Notes under the pieces: generated by a model
What the model was told of the DNA's origin: nothing
Databases searched by the model: none
What the model saw: only the letters and a program-made list of their open reading frames with translations
Made by a program: the position numbers and the translations under genes
NCBI GenBank assembly: GCA_023400055.1
Contig: JAEXFN010000041.1
Location: forward strand, 3,021 to 67,020
Reading direction: 5' to 3'
DNA length: 64,000 nt
From: Bacillota bacterium
Lineage (GTDB): Bacteria; Bacillota; UBA4882; UBA8346
In this document: one piece after another, positions 59,461-64,000 of the stretch
How the letters are laid out: each line of letters opens with the position of its first letter
How positions within the stretch are numbered: the first letter of the stretch is position 1

Positions 59461-61116
59461 TTACGATTCGCCGGGCGCGTGCATCGGGATCCGGAGCAGG
59501 ACCGTCAAGCCCGCCGGCTGGCTCGGCAGCAAGGTGATGCCGTACTTGGGGCCGTAAGTGTAACGGACGCGGTGGTGGATGTTGGGAATGCCGACGCTGT
59601 GTTCTTGGGTCCCCGAATCGTAGTCGATCTTTTCCAGCGTGGCGTTCACTTCCGCCAGGCGCTGCTCGGTGATTCCCGGGCCGTCGTCGCAGACCCGGAT
59701 CTCGATATCGTTGTCGACCCGGGAGATGGTGACGCTGATGGCGATGGGATCGAAACTCTTCTCGACGCTGTGGACGAAACAATTCTCCACCAACGGCTGG
59801 ATACAGAACTTTAAGACCGGGGTCGCCAGTAAATCGTCGGGGACGTTCAATGCGAAGGTAAACTGGGAGTTATAACGGATCCGCTGGATATAAAGGTATT
59901 CGTTCAGATACTTCAACTCGTCCTCCAGCGCGACGATAGCGCTCGGCCGGCGGGTCGTGTAGCGGAAAATATTCGCTAAAGCGCGCAGCATCTCGATGAG
60001 CTGGGTGCTGCCGGACGCCACCGCGAAGCCCACCATCCGGTCGAGCGTGTTGAATAAAAAGTGCGGGTTGATATGGGCCTGCAAGGCGCGGAACTCGGCG
60101 GAGCGGGTCAGCTGCTCGGCCTCGCGCAGCTGCAGGGCGCCGGCATAGAGCGTCCGCGCGAACAGCGTGGCGATGATCAGGCACAGCACCGTAATGACCA
60201 GCGGCCCGGCGGCGATCCGCCGCACCGGCTCGATCACTTCGGCCGCCGGATGTTCGACGACGATGATCAGGCCGAGTGAAGGGTCGCGCAGATAAGCGCC
60301 GGCGATCGGCTGCCCGTTTTGGCGGTATATCTTAAAACCGGCCGGACTGTCGGCCTCCTTGAGCATTTGCCGGATGAGCGGCGAGGGCTTGGCCGGGAAA
60401 ATCGATTTCATATTCTTCTTATAATATTGGTACGGACTGGCCAACAGCCGTCCGTCGCTGCCGTAAACCGAAACCGGCTCGCCCGACCAATCCACATCCA
60501 CCCCGGTATTGTCGGCCAATGCCTGGTTGAGATCCAGCTCCAGCCCGGCGGCGCGCATGATCCTGGTGCTGCGGAGGTCCATGCTGATTAGGGGAATCAG
60601 CGCGGACATTCCCGATAAATAACTGGGTAGGGGCTTTCCGACTATCGCCTGGCTGCGCCCCAGCGGATAGCCGATAAAGGAACTGGGGATGGTTCCTTTC
60701 AGATAATCGCGCCACCATGGCAGTTGATAGACGGCATCGGGCCGGGTGTTGGGAGCGGGGATGAGGGTTCCGTCCGGATAGGCCACCCAGCTCCGGAGCG
60801 AACTGGGCAGGTTGTTGCGCATGATCTCCAGTTCATCCTGGAGGTGCTCGCGATTGGCGGCCACCGCCGCCGGCGAGCGGACCAGATCATCCAGCCGCAG
60901 CGCGGCCCGGAGAAAGACTTGATCCAGCTGTTCCCGGTAGAATTTGGCCTCCCAAAACAGCCGTTCCTCCATGACCTTGGTAAACTCGTGCGATACCCGG
61001 ATGTAAACCATGATGCTGGACACCAGCGCGATGACGATCACCAGCGCGCAGGGGATGATCCAGGAATGATTGAAAATGGCTTTGTTACGCCAAAAAGAAA
61101 TTCGCTGCAGGTTCAC
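59461..61116 (-). CDS. YesM-type sensor histidine kinase
   Basis: A 551-residue sensor. Membrane helices at about 20-38 and 303-320 flank a large extracytoplasmic sensing domain. The His_kinase domain has H352 in HINPHFLFNTL, and the ATPase domain has QPLVENCFVHSV and CDDGPGI. Starts with GTG after GGAGGAAG. It pairs with the AraC-type regulator encoded just upstream. Such pairs usually sense an extracellular sugar and control the neighbouring ABC operon, here the binding protein gene at 62590. Confidence 0.92.
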   Translation of the reverse strand: MNLQRISFWRNKAIFNHSWIIPCALVIVIALVSSIMVYIRVSHEFTKVMEERLFWEAKFYREQLDQVFLRAALRLDDLVRSPAAVAANREHLQDELEIMRNNLPSSLRSWVAYPDGTLIPAPNTRPDAVYQLPWWRDYLKGTIPSSFIGYPLGRSQAIVGKPLPSYLSGMSALIPLISMDLRSTRIMRAAGLELDLNQALADNTGVDVDWSGEPVSVYGSDGRLLASPYQYYKKNMKSIFPAKPSPLIRQMLKEADSPAGFKIYRQNGQPIAGAYLRDPSLGLIIVVEHPAAEVIEPVRRIAAGPLVITVLCLIIATLFARTLYAGALQLREAEQLTRSAEFRALQAHINPHFLFNTLDRMVGFAVASGSTQLIEMLRALANIFRYTTRRPSAIVALEDELKYLNEYLYIQRIRYNSQFTFALNVPDDLLATPVLKFCIQPLVENCFVHSVEKSFDPIAISVTISRVDNDIEIRVCDDGPGITEQRLAEVNATLEKIDYDSGTQEHSVGIPNIHHRVRYTYGPKYGITLLPSQPAGLTVLLRIPMHAPGES

Positions 61117-61167
61117 CGCTTCTTCCTCCGTCGTTCCGTAGCGTGGCGCCGCTTTTCCATGGACCGC

Positions 61168-61956
61168 TTAGCGCCGGAAGCCGGCCCGGTAGGAACCCGG
61201 AGTCTGGCCGGTTTCGCGCCGGAATACCCGGTTGAAGTAACCGATGTCGCTATAGCCGATCTGGGTGGCGATCTCCTGAATCTGATGATTGGTATGCTCC
61301 AGCAGTTCCTGAGCCTTCTTCACCCGGTAGCGGGTAACGTATTCCAGAAAATTTTGGTCGCAGTATTTGGCGAACCGCGAGCTCAAATAGGCGGGATTGA
61401 CCGAAACGACCTTGGCCACCTGGGTCAAGGTCAAAGGCTCGGCGTAATGCTCCTTAATGTAATTTTTGGCCTGCAACAGGTAGGAAGGCAACACGTCGTC
61501 GTCCTCGGCCGGGATGTCGGCCAAGTATTGGGCCTGGATCTCGTGGCGCAGCTTGACCCGCTCCGCCTGTTCCCGGTCGAAGCATTCCCGCGCCCGTTGC
61601 AACAGCGCGGCGATATTTTCGGGAAAGACCGGCTTCAGCAGATATTCGGAGACCCCCAGACGGATGGCCTGCTGCGCGTAGCTAAAATCATCGTAACCGG
61701 TCACGATGGCCGCCTGGCCCCGCCAACCGCTTTCCCTGATATTTTGCAGCATTTTCAGCCCGTCCATCACCGGCATCCGGATGTCGGTGATGATCAGATC
61801 CGGCTTGGCCATGTTCATGCTGAAGATGGCCTCTTCCGCTCCCTGAGCCTTGGCCACCACGTGGAATCCCAAACCCGACCGCGATACATAATCCGACAAT
61901 TGTTCGATGGCGCCTAACTCGTCATCGACGATCATTACTTGATAAAGACTGGTCAA
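61168..61956 (-). CDS. YesN-type response regulator (AraC DNA-binding domain)
   Basis: A 262-residue regulator. The receiver domain has Asp58 in ITDIRMPVMDG and the SEYLLKPV lysine. The C-terminal AraC domain (about 165-262) has two helix-turn-helices, the second reading IQEIATQIGYSDIGYFNRVFRRETGQTPGSYR. TTG 61956 was chosen because AGGTGGAAGG lies just upstream and the receiver then starts normally; ATG 61971 lies inside that site. Predicted to activate the binding protein promoter through the direct repeats at 62363-62394. Confidence 0.92.
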   Translation of the reverse strand: MTSLYQVMIVDDELGAIEQLSDYVSRSGLGFHVVAKAQGAEEAIFSMNMAKPDLIITDIRMPVMDGLKMLQNIRESGWRGQAAIVTGYDDFSYAQQAIRLGVSEYLLKPVFPENIAALLQRARECFDREQAERVKLRHEIQAQYLADIPAEDDDVLPSYLLQAKNYIKEHYAEPLTLTQVAKVVSVNPAYLSSRFAKYCDQNFLEYVTRYRVKKAQELLEHTNHQIQEIATQIGYSDIGYFNRVFRRETGQTPGSYRAGFRR

Positions 61957-62183
61957 ACCCTTCCACCTCATTTTGATCATTATTGCAGCTCATCGTAGGC
62001 GATTATCATATATCATAATCATGAAATGAATTGGAGCGAAAACTTGCCAGCGGCCCCCAACCCAAGTAAGCTGAGGATAGTTGTAATCATCCTGTTATCA
62101 TATATAAAAAACATCTTAACATGACCGGTGATCCGACGCAACACGGTAAGTAGACCCATTTCTATTATAACAGGAAAATTGCA

Positions 62184-62262
62184 GCCATGGGATAAAGTCT
62201 TTCCAAGCGGAAATCGTCTCGTTATAAGGAGGGTCAAAATCGACTTTAGGGCTCGTTTCAAT
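62184..62262 (+). repeat. Interspersed repeat family II, copy 3 (partial)
   Basis: Starts CCATGGGATAAAGTCTTT as in the copy at 21172, then GCGGAAATCG, a TATAAGGA segment and CGACTTTA; the second palindrome is missing and the right arm of the first is mutated (GACTTTAGGG). Confidence 0.6.
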
Positions 62263-62362
62263 AGGCTTTGGCGATCGCCCGGTCTCCGGGCGGCGCATTC
62301 AGGCTGTCCAAAGGCTCCATGCGGAACGGCAACCGGCGCTTCGCGGGATCAAAAACGCAACT

Positions 62363-62424
62363 AAAGAATGTCCAATTTCTGCCAAAGAATGTCCCTAACT
62401 CTCGGCGAGTAGTTTTCTTATAAT
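62363..62424 (+). promoter_or_regulatory. AraC/YesN-type direct repeats and promoter
   Basis: AAAGAATGTCC occurs at 62363-62373 and 62384-62394, exactly 21 bases apart. TATAAT lies at 62419-62424 with no good -35; the second repeat ends one base before the -35 position. This is the layout of an AraC-family class II activator site. Confidence 0.72.
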
Positions 62425-62589
62425 GAATTCGTAACATTATTTTGATTGAAAAAGGGGGTTGAAACCGGGCGAACCGAGCCCGAACGCCGCGGCCGGATCG
62501 TTTCCCAAGCCGGGCGGCCCGGCGGGTTTGGAGGTTCCAAATTGAAAGTCCTTTTACAAACAGCCAATTTTAGAAGGGGGTTTGAAACG

Positions 62590-63879
62590 ATGCTTAAAAA
62601 GCTGGGTTGGAGTTTGGCTTTGCTGCTGGTGGTGGCGCTGGCGGTCATTCCGGCGTTCGCGGCTCCGGTAACGATTCAATACGCGTTCTGGGGCAATCCG
62701 ACGCTGATCGGGGTCGAGAAAGACATCATCGACGAGTTTGAAAAGGCTCACCCCAATATCAAAGTGAATCCGGTGGCGATCGCCTGGGGCGATTACCACC
62801 CGAAACTGCTGACCCTGTTCGCCGGGGGCCAGGCGCCCGATGTGCTGCGGATCGGCGATTACTTCTTCGCCGATTTCATCCGTTCCAACGCGCTGATGGA
62901 TATCACGAAATTCATCAAACGCGACAAGATCAATGTCGCCGCCTATTATCAGAGCGGCATGCCCGACAGCGTGTACAAGGGCCGTTACTATGGCCTGCCC
63001 TGGGGCACGGCGCCGATGTTTATGATCCTGAACAACAAGATGTTCAAGGACGCCGGCCTGGCGTTGCCCTCCTTCGACTGGACCTGGAATGACTTCATCA
63101 ACGATTGCCGGGCGTTGACCAAGGGGGAAGGCCCCAACCGGCAATACGGTTTCGGGAGCGGCTTTGGCAGCGCCGACGATTTTTACGCCATTTTGCCGTT
63201 CGTCTGGCTGAACGGCGGCGATCTGTTCGATAAATCGCGTACCCGGTTCGCGCTGGACCAACCGGCCAGCGTCAAACAGATCCAGGCCGTTGCCGATCTG
63301 ATCAAACAGGGCCTCTTCATCGAGCCTTCGCAGCTGAGCACCCAGGAAGCCATCGATCGCTGGCAGGTGAATAACAGAATCGCGATGCGGATCGGCTCGG
63401 CGGCCGGAATATTGACGTTGCAGCAGTTTGACGGGTTTGCCTTCTCGATCTATCCCTTTCCCGGCAACGGCAGATTCACCCGGAACACGATCATCAAATC
63501 CAACACCGTCGGCTTGAGCCGGACGACCAAGAATCCCGAAGCGGCCTGGGAATTCCTGAAGTTCCTGCGCGGCCCCGGCCAGCCCGGCGAGACTCTGTAC
63601 ATGAAGTCCAAACGGGTGCCGCCGTCGATCGACGATCCGAAATTGTGGCAGCTCTACGTCGACCCCGATAAATATCCGAAGAATGTGGCCCAATCCGCCC
63701 AAACCATCGCCAGCGCCAAATATTCACATCCCTTGCCGCTGCGCGCCGGCTGGCTGGAGGTCCAAGGCGCGTTGATCCCCGAGCTTCAAAAGGTATTTAG
63801 CGGCCAAATCACGGCCCAAGCCGCCATGAAAGGAATCGCACCGAAGATCAAGGAGATTCTGACCCGTACCGCCAATTAA
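62590..63879 (+). CDS. ABC transporter sugar-binding protein
   Basis: A 429-residue binding protein with signal peptide (LKKLGWSLALLLVVALAVIPAFA). The mature part includes IQYAFWGNPTLIGVEKDIIDEFEKAHPNIKV and PDVLRIGDYFFADF, with NPEAAWEFLKFLRGP near the C-terminus: family 1 sugar-binding type. ATG 62590 follows GAAGGGGG; an upstream in-frame extension of 48 residues is not signal-like. Divergent from the YesMN genes that likely control it. Permease genes are expected beyond the right edge after the hairpin at 63940. Confidence 0.9.
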   Translation: MLKKLGWSLALLLVVALAVIPAFAAPVTIQYAFWGNPTLIGVEKDIIDEFEKAHPNIKVNPVAIAWGDYHPKLLTLFAGGQAPDVLRIGDYFFADFIRSNALMDITKFIKRDKINVAAYYQSGMPDSVYKGRYYGLPWGTAPMFMILNNKMFKDAGLALPSFDWTWNDFINDCRALTKGEGPNRQYGFGSGFGSADDFYAILPFVWLNGGDLFDKSRTRFALDQPASVKQIQAVADLIKQGLFIEPSQLSTQEAIDRWQVNNRIAMRIGSAAGILTLQQFDGFAFSIYPFPGNGRFTRNTIIKSNTVGLSRTTKNPEAAWEFLKFLRGPGQPGETLYMKSKRVPPSIDDPKLWQLYVDPDKYPKNVAQSAQTIASAKYSHPLPLRAGWLEVQGALIPELQKVFSGQITAQAAMKGIAPKIKEILTRTAN

Positions 63880-63939
63880 AGCGCTAAACATTTCCGCGCG
63901 GCGAACATCCGGTCATCGAAACAAAGCTACGGCTGCTCA

Positions 63940-63977
63940 AACGTTCTCTGGCGTCCCCGACCTAGAGAGCGTTTTTT
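63940..63977 (+). terminator. Terminator or attenuator after the binding protein
   Basis: AACGTTCTCT and AGAGAGCGTT form a 10-bp stem with one G-U pair, followed by six T. It may limit transcription into following transporter genes. Confidence 0.8.
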
Positions 63978-64000
63978 ATAGTGTTTTTTTATAAGGAATT

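Larger units (their letters stand above)
61957..62589. other. Divergent control region of the YesMN/sugar-binding genes
   Basis: Contains a family II repeat fragment (62184-62262), direct repeats and a -10 box (62363-62424), and a 160-base leader of the binding protein gene. No other gene was supported. Confidence 0.6.

Overview
The window reads as chromosome of a spore-forming, fermentative bacterium of the Bacillota (Firmicutes), with fairly GC-rich coding DNA. Pointers are an AbrB/SpoVT-type regulator, two YheC/YheD-type ATP-grasp proteins, a Gly-X-Y collagen-like protein, YesM/YesN signalling, several carbohydrate ABC operons without their own ATPase, and pyruvate formate-lyase. A complete MFP-RND-TolC efflux set suggests that this spore former has an outer membrane. 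A deep-branching diderm clostridial-type lineage fits; no species can be named from sequence alone. No rRNA, tRNA, CRISPR array, phage or intact transposase was seen.

Layout. 1-1653: end of a NarL-type two-component pair. 2230-9944: polyol/sugar-alcohol operon (binding protein, two permeases, three dehydrogenases, an AllA-like cupin protein, a PfkB kinase) closed by a strong terminator. 10145-13656: MarR regulator, two iron-sulfur flavoprotein-type genes and an MFS exporter, with three matching predicted MarR operators. 14563-17816: second sugar ABC operon. 18152-20241: flavodiiron protein and a PAS protein behind a CRP-like site. 21448-23502: DUF2264 protein. 23583-30752 (minus strand): six-gene peptide-ligase-like cluster (Mur ligase, coiled coil, two ATP-grasps, DUF2156 transferase, condensation-domain protein), next to the collagen-like gene. 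32206-33303: orphan BMP/PnrA-type binding protein. 33955-41777: TetR regulator, tripartite efflux pump and MATE exporter. 41854-42108: AbrB. 42764-45304: reverse transsulfuration pair. 45836-48208: ZTP riboswitch and pyruvate formate-lyase; its activase lies at 49942. 48247-59337: assorted metabolism and membrane genes, including a DapF homologue lacking both catalytic cysteines, an SPFH protein and aspartate-semialdehyde dehydrogenase. 59461-63879: YesM/YesN system divergent from a third sugar-binding protein.

Intergenic DNA is unusually structured. There are two interspersed repeat families, several long inverted repeats, and three unrelated-looking tandem arrays that all keep a 21-base period. 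One array (42265-42462) consists of DnaA-box-like nonamers in helical phase.

How the parts fit: sugar and polyol uptake feeds dehydrogenases and a sugar kinase. Pyruvate is cleaved anaerobically by PflB, with folate/one-carbon status (ZTP) gating its expression. The flavodiiron and flavoprotein genes would handle O2/NO or redox-active compounds. The efflux genes and the ligase cluster serve envelope defence and possibly the spore surface. Functions are inferred from family resemblance; transcription units and operators are read from spacing and sequence symmetry.
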